Shown here in pieces: positions 1 to 7,572 of a stretch of 13,273 nucleotides of DNA. Origin of the DNA: Candidatus Moraniibacteriota bacterium (GTDB taxonomy: Bacteria > Patescibacteriota > Minisyncoccia > Moranbacterales > UBA2206); the NCBI GenBank assembly GCA_027351145.1, contig DAIEIZ010000026.1, positions 1-13,273 of the forward strand, in the 5' to 3' direction. Numbering within the stretch: position 1 is the first letter of the stretch; the number at the start of each line of letters is the position of its first letter. The notes beneath the pieces are model-generated. The model was given only the letters and a program-made list of their open reading frames with translations, had not been told where the DNA came from and made no database searches. A program made the position numbers and the translations under genes.

Positions 1-1242
1 AATAGCAAATTTGATCGCAAGAACTATTTTTATCCTGATATTCCAAAGGGCTATCAGATTTCGCAATATGATGAACCGTTTTGCGAGGCGGGGTATTTGG
101 AGGTAGCAAATAAAAAAATCGGCGTAACCAGGATTCATTTAGAGGAGGATACGGGAAAGCTGGTTCATCCCAAGGGCGTTAGCTATTCCTTGGTGGATTT
201 TAATCGTGCCGGCGTGCCTCTGATGGAGCTTGTGACGGAACCGGATATTGAAACAGCTGAGGAAGCGCGCGTATTTTGCCAGAAGTTGCAACAAATTTGC
301 CGTTATCTTAAAATTTCCGATGCTGATATGGAAAAAGGGCATATGCGTTGCGAGGTTAATCTTTCACTATACAGAGAGGGTGAAGAAAAACTTTCCGGCA
401 CAAAAGTGGAAGTGAAAAACATCAATTCATTCAAATTTGTGGAAAAAGCAATTGCCTATGAAATCCGGCGGCAAACGGAAATACTGGAAAAGGGCGAAAA
501 AATTATTCAAGAAACACGCGGCTGGGATGCGAATCGCAATGCAACCGTTTCGCAACGTAAAAAGGAATCCGCACATGATTATCGCTATTTTCCCGAGCCG
601 GATATTCCACCGTTCCGGTTTGCACCGGAATATCTGGAAAGTTTGAAAAGAAAGTTGCCGGAATTGCCGGATCAGAAAGTAAAACGTTTCAAAGAGGAAT
701 ATGCTCTTGCTGATGATGCGATTTTGGTTTTAACAACTGACCCGGCTCTCGCGGATTATTTTGAAAACGTTGTCAGCGAAATTAAGGAAAAAATCAATTG
801 CAAAGAATTTTCCGTCACATTGGAAAAATGTTTGGCACTTTCGGCAAACTACACAATCGGGGAGTTGCGAAAACATTTGATGGTTAACGGGGGAGAAATT
901 AAGGATTTGAAAATTACGCCGGAAAACTATGCCGAACTGATTGCCATCATTGGAGAAGGAAAAATTAGTTCGTCCGGGGCGCAAACAGTGTTAAGGGAAA
1001 TGTACGCCACTGGTGGTGATCCATCGCAAATTATTGAAGCGAAGAATTTGATTCAGATGAGTGATGCGGGAGAATTGGAAAAAATTGTCGACACGGTTCT
1101 TGAAAAGAATGAAAAATCCGTCGCGGACTTCAAAGCCGGAAAAGAAAACGCTTTGAAATTTTTAATTGGACAGATTATGAAAGAAAGTATGGGAAAAGCT
1201 AATCCGCAAGTGGCGGAAAAATTGTTGCGTGAAAAAATATAA
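1..1242 (+). CDS. gatB: Aspartyl/glutamyl-tRNA(Asn/Gln) amidotransferase subunit B, 5' partial
   Basis: GatB is the tRNA-binding kinase/transamidation subunit of the cytoplasmic GatCAB complex, which converts misacylated Glu-tRNA(Gln) or Asp-tRNA(Asn) to the correct amide form. The frame is open from base 1, so the gene starts before the window; 413 residues are visible against a usual 475-500. Visible residues 4-27 carry the family's KFDRKNYFYPD and GYQISQYDEP blocks. Residues 65-82 hold the family signature VDFNRAGVPLMELVTEPD. The helical middle is followed by the YqeY-like C-terminal tail domain, ending in the conserved ALKFLIGQIMKE and GKANPQ segments, which bind the tRNA elbow in known structures. 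A TTG at 97 could be misread as a start, but homology clearly continues upstream of it. Its neighbour rel converges on it, so gatB is the last gene of its transcript here. gatC and gatA would be expected upstream, outside the window. Confidence 0.97.
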   Translation, partial: NSKFDRKNYFYPDIPKGYQISQYDEPFCEAGYLEVANKKIGVTRIHLEEDTGKLVHPKGVSYSLVDFNRAGVPLMELVTEPDIETAEEARVFCQKLQQICRYLKISDADMEKGHMRCEVNLSLYREGEEKLSGTKVEVKNINSFKFVEKAIAYEIRRQTEILEKGEKIIQETRGWDANRNATVSQRKKESAHDYRYFPEPDIPPFRFAPEYLESLKRKLPELPDQKVKRFKEEYALADDAILVLTTDPALADYFENVVSEIKEKINCKEFSVTLEKCLALSANYTIGELRKHLMVNGGEIKDLKITPENYAELIAIIGEGKISSSGAQTVLREMYATGGDPSQIIEAKNLIQMSDAGELEKIVDTVLEKNEKSVADFKAGKENALKFLIGQIMKESMGKANPQVAEKLLREKI

Positions 1243-1281
1243 AAAAATGATCATAAAAAAAATATTAGCAGTAAGTTCAGT

Positions 1282-1300
1282 ATTATTTTGAGCGAATAAT
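1282..1300. terminator. Weak candidate terminator hairpin between convergent gatB and rel
   Basis: In the 63-bp gap between the convergent stops, ATTATT (1282-1287) and AATAAT (1295-1300) form a 6-bp inverted repeat around a 7-base loop. On the plus strand a T-rich run (TTTTCTTT) follows. The stem is entirely A/T and therefore unstable, so this is a guess supported mainly by position. Confidence 0.2.
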
Positions 1301-1305
1301 TTTCT

Positions 1306-2802
1306 TTATAACAACCCCTCTTTTTTTAAATATTTCTTAATCTGGCTTTTTGCCAGAGATGTGCGGACAAACTTTAGCCAATCGCGACTGGGGTTTTTGT
1401 GGTCGCGAGAAGTGAGAATTTCAATTACTTCGCCATTTTGGATTTTATGGTCAAGCGTGACCATCTTACCATTGGCTTTGGCGCCGGTGGCACGGTTGCC
1501 AACCTCTCCATGCACGTGGTAGGCGAAATCGATTGGTGTGGCATCTTCCGGAAGGTCGATGATATCGCCAAGCGGAGTAAAGGCAAAAATGTGATTTTTG
1601 AAAAAATCAATCTTAAGTCCTTCCATGAATTCAGCGTCGTCTTTTCCTAGTTCATTTTGCCATTCGCGGAGTTGATTAACCCAGACCAGCTCTTTGTCTG
1701 GTACGGCGTGTTTGCTTTTGAGGAAGAAATTTTTTAACTTTCTCTTTTTTTCTGAATAAATCCAGTGCGAAGCAATACCAAATTCAGCCTCGTCATCCAT
1801 TTTCTTGGTGCGAATTTGCACTTCCAGAAAAATTCCCTCCGGACCAAAAATTGTAGTGTGGATTGATTGATAGCCATTAGGTTTTGGTAGGGAAATATAG
1901 TCCTTGATGCGTCCGACAAGCGGGCGGTATTTTTTATGCACAATGCCTAGCGTTTCATAACAATTTGCCAGTTCCGGCACGATAATTCTGATACCAATCA
2001 AATCGTAGATTTTTTTAATGTCCATATCATGGCGTTTCAGTTTTTGATATAAGCTATGAACATGCTTGGTTCTGCCGAAAATATTCAAAACATTGATTCC
2101 TTCTTTTGTTAATTCTTTTTTAAGCTCAATCACCATTTTGTCGATGTATTTTTTTCTTTGTCCGTATTGAGCGGTCACAAGTTTTTCTGTCAGGGTGTAG
2201 TTTTCCAAGTCAAGGTATTTAAAAGACAAATCTTCAAGACGTACTTTAATTTCTCCGATTCCCAGACGGTTGGCAATTGGCACAAAAACTTCCATTGTTT
2301 CCAGGGCAATACGGTGCTGTTTTTCGGGTGGAAGATATTCCAACGTTTCCATGTTATGTAGGCGATCTGCAAGTTTTATGAGAACTACTCGAATGTCAGA
2401 TGCCATTGCTAGAAACATTTTGCGCAGATTTTCCAGATAAACATCTTCTTTTGATCCGCGTAGTTTTATTTTTCCTAGCTTTGTGACGCCGTCAACCATT
2501 GTGGCTATTTCTTTGCCAAATTTATATTCCAGCTCTTTTGATGTTACATATGTATCTTCAGGTACATCATGCAGGAGTCCAGCTGCTATCGTTTTTGAAC
2601 CAAGTCCGATTTTCGCCAGGGTAAGTGCTGCATGCAAGGGATGCTGGATATAATCATCTTTGCCGGATTTGCGTTTTTGCCCTAAATGGGCTTTCTCGGC
2701 AACAGCATAAGCACCGCGGATTAAGGCTTCTTTTTTGAATTCCAAATCAAATTTAACGTTTTTCAAGACATCTTCGATAGTAATATTTTCTTCGATGGAC
2801 AT
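1306..2802 (-). CDS. rel: RelA/SpoT-family bifunctional (p)ppGpp synthetase/hydrolase, short form
   Basis: This cytoplasmic enzyme makes and degrades the stringent-response alarmone (p)ppGpp. Domains in order: an HD hydrolase domain (about 25-200) with its metal and catalytic residues visible (H54 in YIQHP, H78-D79 in HDVPEDT, D146 in LADRLHN); a nucleotidyltransferase synthetase domain (about 240-350) with RIKD at 298-301, the RxKD form typical of bifunctional Rel, plus KPNGYQSIHTT and E327 in LEVQIRT; and a TGS domain (about 404-465) with FTPLGDIIDLP and TPIDFAYHVHGEVGN. The protein stops at 498 residues, shortly after PSRDWLKFVRTS, so the helical, zinc-finger and ACT regions of full-length Rel (about 700-750 residues) are absent. 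Both activities look intact. The ATG at 2802 gives the usual N-terminus, with no Shine-Dalgarno before it. It lies 86 bp downstream of topA on the same strand. Confidence 0.95.
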   Translation of the reverse strand: MSIEENITIEDVLKNVKFDLEFKKEALIRGAYAVAEKAHLGQKRKSGKDDYIQHPLHAALTLAKIGLGSKTIAAGLLHDVPEDTYVTSKELEYKFGKEIATMVDGVTKLGKIKLRGSKEDVYLENLRKMFLAMASDIRVVLIKLADRLHNMETLEYLPPEKQHRIALETMEVFVPIANRLGIGEIKVRLEDLSFKYLDLENYTLTEKLVTAQYGQRKKYIDKMVIELKKELTKEGINVLNIFGRTKHVHSLYQKLKRHDMDIKKIYDLIGIRIIVPELANCYETLGIVHKKYRPLVGRIKDYISLPKPNGYQSIHTTIFGPEGIFLEVQIRTKKMDDEAEFGIASHWIYSEKKRKLKNFFLKSKHAVPDKELVWVNQLREWQNELGKDDAEFMEGLKIDFFKNHIFAFTPLGDIIDLPEDATPIDFAYHVHGEVGNRATGAKANGKMVTLDHKIQNGEVIEILTSRDHKNPSRDWLKFVRTSLAKSQIKKYLKKEGLL

Positions 2803-2888
2803 AATAAAAAAATAAAATGTAAATCTTAAAATTCAAAAAGAAAAATTCATAAAATATTTTAAATCGCAATATTTTTTTTTAACTATAA

Positions 2889-5147
2889 CTATTTTTCAAA
2901 ATCACATTCCTTATTGGCGCATTTAGCTTTTCCCTTGGCGGCAAAGAGCAGGAGAGAGTTGCACTTGGGACAATACTCGCCAGTTGGTTTGTTCCAGATG
3001 GAAAAATCACAAGCGGGGTAAGTATTGCAACCATAGAAGAGGCGACCTTTTTTGGATTTGCGTTCTACGATATCGCCTGTTTTGCATTTAGGGCACTTGA
3101 TTCCGGTTTTATTTTCAATTCGTTTGATATTTTTGCACTCGGGATAGTTGGAACAACCTAAAAATACGCCAAATTTACCCCGCTTAACTGCCATCTTTGC
3201 GCCACATTTTTCACAGATTTCTTCTGAAAATTCTTCCGCGATCTTTTTTTCCGCTCCGGTTTTTTCCGTATAACGGCAGTTAGGATAGTTGGAGCAAGCG
3301 ATGAATTTTCCAAAGCGGCCAAATTTCATAATCAAATTTCCTCCGCAATCTGGGCAACTTTTATCTAGTTTTTCTTGGAACTCTTCTTTTTTAACATCTT
3401 TTGTTTTGATTTTAAGATTGGCGTGGAAAGGTTCATAGAAATCTCTGATTACCGGTACCCATTTTTTTGTGCCCTCAGCAATTTCGTCAAAATCCTTTTC
3501 CAGTGTGGCAGTGAATGCCATGTTGACGATTTGGGGAAAATGAGCAACCAGAATGTCGCTGACAAGCGTACCGATTTCTTCCGGAAAGAGGCGCTTCTCT
3601 TCATTTTTATCAACATACTTTCTTTCAATGATAGTGGAAATGGTTGGAGCGTAGGTTGAAGGACGACCAATCCCGTTTTCTTCCAAAACCTTTACAAGCG
3701 TGGCTTCGTTGTAGCGCGGAGGTTGAGTAGTTGTCTTGCCTTCAGAATTGGCAGAGACTAGTTCTAGCGCGTCACCGATTTCCATTGGAGGAAGTAATGC
3801 GTCGGTCGCGGCGGATTTTTTATCGGCATAAACTTTCAGGTAGCCTTCAAAAGTCAAAGTGGATCCGCTGGCGTTGAGTGCATAAATATTTTTGCTGGCT
3901 TTGCTGGTAGCGGAAATGTCGGCCTTTATGGAATTGAAAATGGCACACTCCATTTGCGAGGCAATCATGCGATTCCAAATTAATTTGTATAATTTATACT
4001 GTCCCAGTTCCAGTTTGTCTTTTAAATCGCTCGGAGTTTTATCCGGATAGGCCGGCCTGATTGCCTCATGGGCTTCTTGGGCACCTTTGGATTTATTCTT
4101 GAAATAGCGCGGACTTGGAAGGGCAAAGCTTTTGCCAAATAATTTTTGGATGGTTTTTTGTGCAGAGATGAGGGATTCAAGAGAAAGATTAAGACTGTCC
4201 GTTCTCATATATGTGATGTAGCCTTGCTCGTAGAGTTTTTGCGCCAGAGTCATGGTTTGTTTGGAGCTATAGCCCAAACTGCTAATAGCTGACTGTTGCA
4301 AGGTTGAGGTGGTGAATGGTGGTGGCGGAGTTTTGGTGGTTTCTCTTTTGGAAATATTTTCCACCTTATATTGGCATTTTTCTAAATCAGTGATTATATC
4401 CAAGGCCTCTTTTTCTTTTTTGAGAATCGTTTTCTTGATTTTATAATCGCCGGCAAAGAGTTTCAGCGTTGTGACTGCGTCGATTTTTTCATCGTTCTTT
4501 TTGACAAGTTCAGCGGGAAATTCTGATTCTTCCCCCCCCGCTTTTGTTTTTAGAACTAAATTGATTTTCCAATAATTTTCCGCCTTGAATTTCTTGATTT
4601 CTTTTTCTCGCTCAACGATAATGCGCAGTGCCATTGATTGAACGCGTCCAGCTGAAAGGCCTCTTCGGATTTTTTTCCAAAGAAATGGTGAAAGTTCGTA
4701 GCCAACCAAGCGATCAAGGATGCGTCTGGCTTGTTGGGCATCGACCAAATTTAAATCTAGTTCACGCGGGGTGGCAAGCGCTTTTTCAATGGCCATTTTG
4801 GTAATTTCATGAAAAACAATACGAGAAATTTTTTCACCCTTGAAGTGTTTGTCTAATTCTAATGCTGTGGCCAGATGCCATGAAATAGCCTCTCCTTCGC
4901 GGTCTTCGTCAGTTGCAAGAATGACGCCATCCGCTTTTTTGGCCAGTTTTTTGAGTTCATCGACACGATCAGCTACTTTATTTGGGATGACATATTGCGG
5001 GGCAAAATCATGCTCAATATCAATGCCCATTTCTTTCTGGGGCAAATCACGAATATGGCCATAGCTTGACCTTACCAGATAACTTTTGTCGAGGAATTTG
5101 GTAATAGTCTTGGCTTTAGTAGGGGACTCAACAATAATCAATTTCAT
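2889..5147 (-). CDS. topA: DNA topoisomerase I (type IA)
   Basis: This enzyme relaxes negative supercoils by cutting and resealing one DNA strand. At 752 residues it is of normal bacterial length. The N-terminal Toprim domain shows E7 in LIIVESPTKAK and the metal-binding TDEDREGE (D80, D82, E84). Residues 165-172 have the conserved GLSAGRVQ. The catalytic tyrosine is Y313 in GYITYMRTDS. The gate domain includes NGIGRPSTYAPTI. Four Cys4 zinc ribbons end the protein: three have the topoisomerase form CPxCGG...CSNYPxC, while the last is shorter (CPKCNSLL...CANKEC). The ATG at 5147 places MKLIIVESP exactly as in homologues. An 8-G run lies in codons 203-206 (plus-strand 4532-4539). A candidate promoter and a hairpin lie in the 121-bp gap after dprA. 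No Shine-Dalgarno is evident. Confidence 0.97.
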   Translation of the reverse strand: MKLIIVESPTKAKTITKFLDKSYLVRSSYGHIRDLPQKEMGIDIEHDFAPQYVIPNKVADRVDELKKLAKKADGVILATDEDREGEAISWHLATALELDKHFKGEKISRIVFHEITKMAIEKALATPRELDLNLVDAQQARRILDRLVGYELSPFLWKKIRRGLSAGRVQSMALRIIVEREKEIKKFKAENYWKINLVLKTKAGGEESEFPAELVKKNDEKIDAVTTLKLFAGDYKIKKTILKKEKEALDIITDLEKCQYKVENISKRETTKTPPPPFTTSTLQQSAISSLGYSSKQTMTLAQKLYEQGYITYMRTDSLNLSLESLISAQKTIQKLFGKSFALPSPRYFKNKSKGAQEAHEAIRPAYPDKTPSDLKDKLELGQYKLYKLIWNRMIASQMECAIFNSIKADISATSKASKNIYALNASGSTLTFEGYLKVYADKKSAATDALLPPMEIGDALELVSANSEGKTTTQPPRYNEATLVKVLEENGIGRPSTYAPTISTIIERKYVDKNEEKRLFPEEIGTLVSDILVAHFPQIVNMAFTATLEKDFDEIAEGTKKWVPVIRDFYEPFHANLKIKTKDVKKEEFQEKLDKSCPDCGGNLIMKFGRFGKFIACSNYPNCRYTEKTGAEKKIAEEFSEEICEKCGAKMAVKRGKFGVFLGCSNYPECKNIKRIENKTGIKCPKCKTGDIVERKSKKGRLFYGCNTYPACDFSIWNKPTGEYCPKCNSLLLFAAKGKAKCANKECDFEK

Positions 5148-5158
5148 ATGTTATTCAT

Positions 5159-5191
5159 TTCGCGAATCCCGCATTGGCGGGAACATGCGAA
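5159..5191. repeat. Palindromic hairpin in the topA leader, REP-like
   Basis: A two-part inverted repeat: the outer arms TTCGC (5159-5163) and GCGAA (5187-5191) enclose a perfect G/C-rich 6-bp inner stem TCCCGC (5167-5172) / GCGGGA (5177-5182) with loop ATTG. It stands out in a very AT-rich spacer and ends 11 bases before the topA start codon. There is no T-run on either side, so it is not a normal intrinsic terminator. The core resembles dispersed palindromes of the CCCGC-NNNN-GCGGG type, but I see only one copy here. It could also be an RNA structure controlling topA translation. Confidence 0.55.
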
Positions 5192-5236
5192 TTGGCGTTT
5201 TAAAATTCACATTCGATAAATTAACGTCCATTGTTT

Positions 5237-5265
5237 ACTATAAACCAAAATCAAATTTTCTCCAA
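5237..5265 (-). promoter_or_regulatory. Candidate promoter for topA
   Basis: On the minus strand, TTGGAG (5265-5260) and TATAGT (5242-5237) are separated by exactly 17 bases. The -10 matches TATAAT at 5 of 6 positions and the -35 at 3 of 6. It lies immediately after the dprA stop codon. If used, it gives topA its own transcript with a leader of roughly 80 bases containing the hairpin at 5159-5191. Confidence 0.35.
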
Positions 5266-5268
5266 GTT

Positions 5269-6348
5269 TTACAGTAAGATATAATTCTGCCCCCCAAGAT
5301 TTTTAACCCAGCCTTTGATTTCCATCATAGTCAGCGTCGAGGAGATTTTAGCGACCGTTATGTTGGCGCTTTTGGCTATATTATCAATGTGTAACGGGAT
5401 GTCGGAGAGAATTTTGAGAAGAAGTTCTTCTTCTGCATTTCCCGGTAATTTAAGTATTGCTTGCTTAGCTTCCAAGTTTTGGAAAAGATTAAGTTCTTCC
5501 AAGATATCTTGCACGCAAGTAACTATTTTAGCACCCGATTTAATGAGGTTATTGGTGCCGATGGAAGTGGGAGAAAAAATTGAGCCAGGAATAGCAAAAA
5601 CTTCACGATTACTTTCCAGAGACATTTTGGCGGTAATGAGTGTGCCACTTTTTTCACCCGCTTCAATGACTAGCGTGCCAAGAGAGAGACCGGCGATAAT
5701 TCTGTTTCTAGCGGGAAATGTTGTGGCGCTGGCAGATGTTTCCGGTGGATAGTCGCTCATAATCAATCCATTGCTTGCAATAATTTCTTGAGCAAGATTG
5801 TAATTAGCGCGCGGATAGATGCTTTTGTTATCAATGCCACCGCCCAAAACGGCGATGGTCTTTCCCCTGGCTTCCAATGCTCCTCTGTGAGAGATTGCGT
5901 CAATACCTAGGGCGAGTCCGCTAATAATAACAAATCCCGCCTTGGCTAAATCGCGAGCGAAGACGTTTGCAAGTTGCTCGCCATAGTTGGAAAATTTTCG
6001 CGAGCCAACAATGGCAATGGCGGGAATCTCATTAAAAACTAATTTTCCACGCGTGTAGATGAGATAGGGTGGGTTGTGAATTTCTTTGAGTAGTCTGGGA
6101 TAGGCCGGACTGGTAAAAGCAATCACGTCGATGCCAGCTTTTTCTATTTTTTCCCACTCAAGATTTGGATTGATATTTTGTCTTTCGAAAAAAATTTTTT
6201 CCGGCAACTTATCTACGCTTAAAACTTTCCGGAGAGTTGCAAGGTCGGCTTTCCAGGCATTTTCAGCTGTACCAAAGGTTGTAAGTAGCGTTTTTAGCTT
6301 TTGTGGGCCAATGCCATCTATTTTGTTTAATGCATGGAGGTATTTCAT
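5269..6348 (-). CDS. dprA: DNA-processing protein DprA (Smf family)
   Basis: DprA protects incoming single-stranded DNA and loads RecA during natural transformation, acting in the cytoplasm. The 359 residues show a helix-hairpin-helix start (IDGIGPQKLKTLL, about 10-22), then the Rossmann-like DprA core with IAIVGSRKFSNYG (111-123), SGLALGIDAISHRGA (143-157), IAVLGGGID, SGTLITA and the FAIPG block. A C-terminal winged-helix-like region (about 305-359, ending KGWVKNLGGQNYILL) follows. The residue after SGLA is L147, where many homologues have Arg; I regard this as natural family variation. The ATG at 6348 gives a normal N-terminus; a weak AGG is the only Shine-Dalgarno-like element. It is followed by topA, a common dprA-topA arrangement. 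Its presence implies recombination of imported DNA, although no uptake genes are visible here. Confidence 0.95.
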   Translation of the reverse strand: MKYLHALNKIDGIGPQKLKTLLTTFGTAENAWKADLATLRKVLSVDKLPEKIFFERQNINPNLEWEKIEKAGIDVIAFTSPAYPRLLKEIHNPPYLIYTRGKLVFNEIPAIAIVGSRKFSNYGEQLANVFARDLAKAGFVIISGLALGIDAISHRGALEARGKTIAVLGGGIDNKSIYPRANYNLAQEIIASNGLIMSDYPPETSASATTFPARNRIIAGLSLGTLVIEAGEKSGTLITAKMSLESNREVFAIPGSIFSPTSIGTNNLIKSGAKIVTCVQDILEELNLFQNLEAKQAILKLPGNAEEELLLKILSDIPLHIDNIAKSANITVAKISSTLTMMEIKGWVKNLGGQNYILL

Positions 6349-6377
6349 TACCTAAGATTAGCATAGAGGCTTTCAGC

Positions 6378-6407
6378 TTGACAAATTTATCGAATATGTG
6401 CTAGTAT
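6378..6407 (+). promoter_or_regulatory. Candidate sigma-70 promoter for the sigma-r4/HTH gene
   Basis: A perfect -35 TTGACA (6378-6383) is followed after 18 bases by TAGTAT (6402-6407), which is preceded by the extended -10 dinucleotide TG (6399-6400). It lies in the 99-bp divergent gap. Transcription would start near 6414 and leave a leader of roughly 35 bases. It is the best promoter in the window. A dprA promoter must overlap it on the other strand if dprA is transcribed from this gap. Confidence 0.55.
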
Positions 6408-6447
6408 TTTTGGAAGTCAAAAATAACTTAATTTAAGCGATAAAACG

Positions 6448-7509
6448 ATGAATGCGGATACAATTTTGAAGAATAAGCCAAAGGAAATAGGAGGAAACTC
6501 TTTTTTTAGTATAGCTGAAAAAATTCTTGCTCAATTGCCGCAGAGGGGGCGAGAAATCCTCAAAAAACGCTATGGTCTTATTGGTGATTTCTCCGTGCAA
6601 ACACTGGAAAAGATTGGTTCAGACTACAACATCACCAGAGAAAGAGTGCGTCAGATAATCTCTGATGCCAAAAAAAGCATTGGTAAAAAATGCGAAGAAG
6701 CTGATTTTCAAGAAGTTGAAAGCGGACTGTTTTTTGCAGTTGAGAAAAAATATGGTATAGTTAGTGAGGAAGATGTTTTGAAAGAATTGAATTTGCGCGG
6801 ATTGCGCCAAGAAGAAAATGCGGTGCGGTTTCTGGTTGATTGTTCTCGAAAAATAACGGTGGTTTTGGAAAAAAATCGGATTGAAAAATCATGGATAACT
6901 TCTCCGGCTATTTTGGAGAAAATAGCGAAAATATCAAAAGCCACTCAGGAGCTTTTGGAGAAGGACAGAAAATTGCTGACTGATGATGAGATCTCGCAAG
7001 AGTTAATGTCTCGGTTTGGTGGATTTTCGAAAAAAGAAATTTTGAGTTACCTGAGTGTTCTTTTTGGAGTCAAGAAGAATAAATTCGGAAAATGGGGCAT
7101 GCGGCATTGGCCGGAAATCAGCCCAAAAGGCAGCCGCGAAAAGATTTATTTGATTTTGAAAGAAGAGAAAAAGCCTTTGCATTTTACCGGAATCGCGACA
7201 TTGATTGAAAAGCATAAGTTGGGAACAAAAAAGGTGCACCCACAAACAATTCATAATGAGCTGATTAAAGACGAGAGATTTGTGCTTATCGGGCGAGGAA
7301 TCTATGCCCTTAGCGAGTGGGGTTATTCCGGCGGCGCAGTCAAGGATGTTCTCAAGACTATTTTGGAAAAAAGTGATACTCCGATGGACAGAGAGGAAAT
7401 TATCAAGAAAGTTTTTCAGGTAAGAAAAGTAAAGCGGACTACGATCATGATTAATCTGAATAGTAAGAGTTTTGAAAAGGTGGGTAATGGATATCGATTG
7501 AAAAAATGA
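6448..7509 (+). CDS. Sigma-70 region-4-like / HARE-type winged-helix DNA-binding protein
   Basis: This is probably a transcription factor or RNA-polymerase-associated protein of 353 residues. Residues 28-78 match sigma-70 region 4, the part that reads the -35 box: LPQRGREILKKRYGL, then TLEKIGSDYNITRERVRQI. No sigma region 2 or 3 is present, so it cannot be a complete sigma factor. The middle (about 80-222) is helical and may hold another winged helix around TDDEISQEL...FSKKEILSYL. Residues 228-293 resemble the HARE-HTH/RNA-polymerase-delta fold (REKIYLILKEEKKPLHFTGIA ending RGIYALSEWGY), and 296-353 look like a second, degenerate copy. Similar fusions occur in CPR bacteria, to my knowledge without an established role. 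No Shine-Dalgarno precedes the ATG. It faces dprA divergently and precedes the ATPase block by 63 bp. Confidence 0.85.
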   Translation: MNADTILKNKPKEIGGNSFFSIAEKILAQLPQRGREILKKRYGLIGDFSVQTLEKIGSDYNITRERVRQIISDAKKSIGKKCEEADFQEVESGLFFAVEKKYGIVSEEDVLKELNLRGLRQEENAVRFLVDCSRKITVVLEKNRIEKSWITSPAILEKIAKISKATQELLEKDRKLLTDDEISQELMSRFGGFSKKEILSYLSVLFGVKKNKFGKWGMRHWPEISPKGSREKIYLILKEEKKPLHFTGIATLIEKHKLGTKKVHPQTIHNELIKDERFVLIGRGIYALSEWGYSGGAVKDVLKTILEKSDTPMDREEIIKKVFQVRKVKRTTIMINLNSKSFEKVGNGYRLKK

Positions 7510-7531
7510 AATAGCGTTTCAATGGAGGAAA

Positions 7532-7562
7532 TTGCCAAGTAATTTTGTATATTTTCTAAAAT
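7532..7562 (+). promoter_or_regulatory. Weak candidate promoter for the membrane protein/ATPase block
   Basis: TTGCCA (7532-7537) and TAAAAT (7557-7562) match the -35 at 5 and the -10 at 5 of 6 positions, but the spacing is 19 bases, longer than the optimal 17. It lies in the 63-bp gap after the HTH gene, with only about 4 to 5 bases between the predicted start site and the ATG at 7573. Read-through from the upstream gene is an equally good explanation. Confidence 0.25.
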
Positions 7563-7572
7563 AAAAATCATA

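Noticed and set aside
97..99. TTG as a gatB start codon
   Set aside because: Conserved GatB sequence continues in frame upstream to base 1, so the true start lies outside the window.
2803..2888. Possible rel promoter in the 86-bp topA-rel gap
   Set aside because: The gap is almost pure A/T, so many -10-like strings exist; no -35/-10 pair with acceptable spacing stands out. I see no terminator there either.
5315..5752. 145-residue open frame on the plus strand, antisense to dprA
   Set aside because: It lies wholly within dprA, has no family-like motifs, and its composition is what the dprA codons produce when read backwards.
7522..7542. ATG with a GGAGG-like sequence in the gap before the 425-aa gene
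   Set aside because: The frame is only six codons before a stop, and no start codon follows the GGAGG at usable distance except far downstream.
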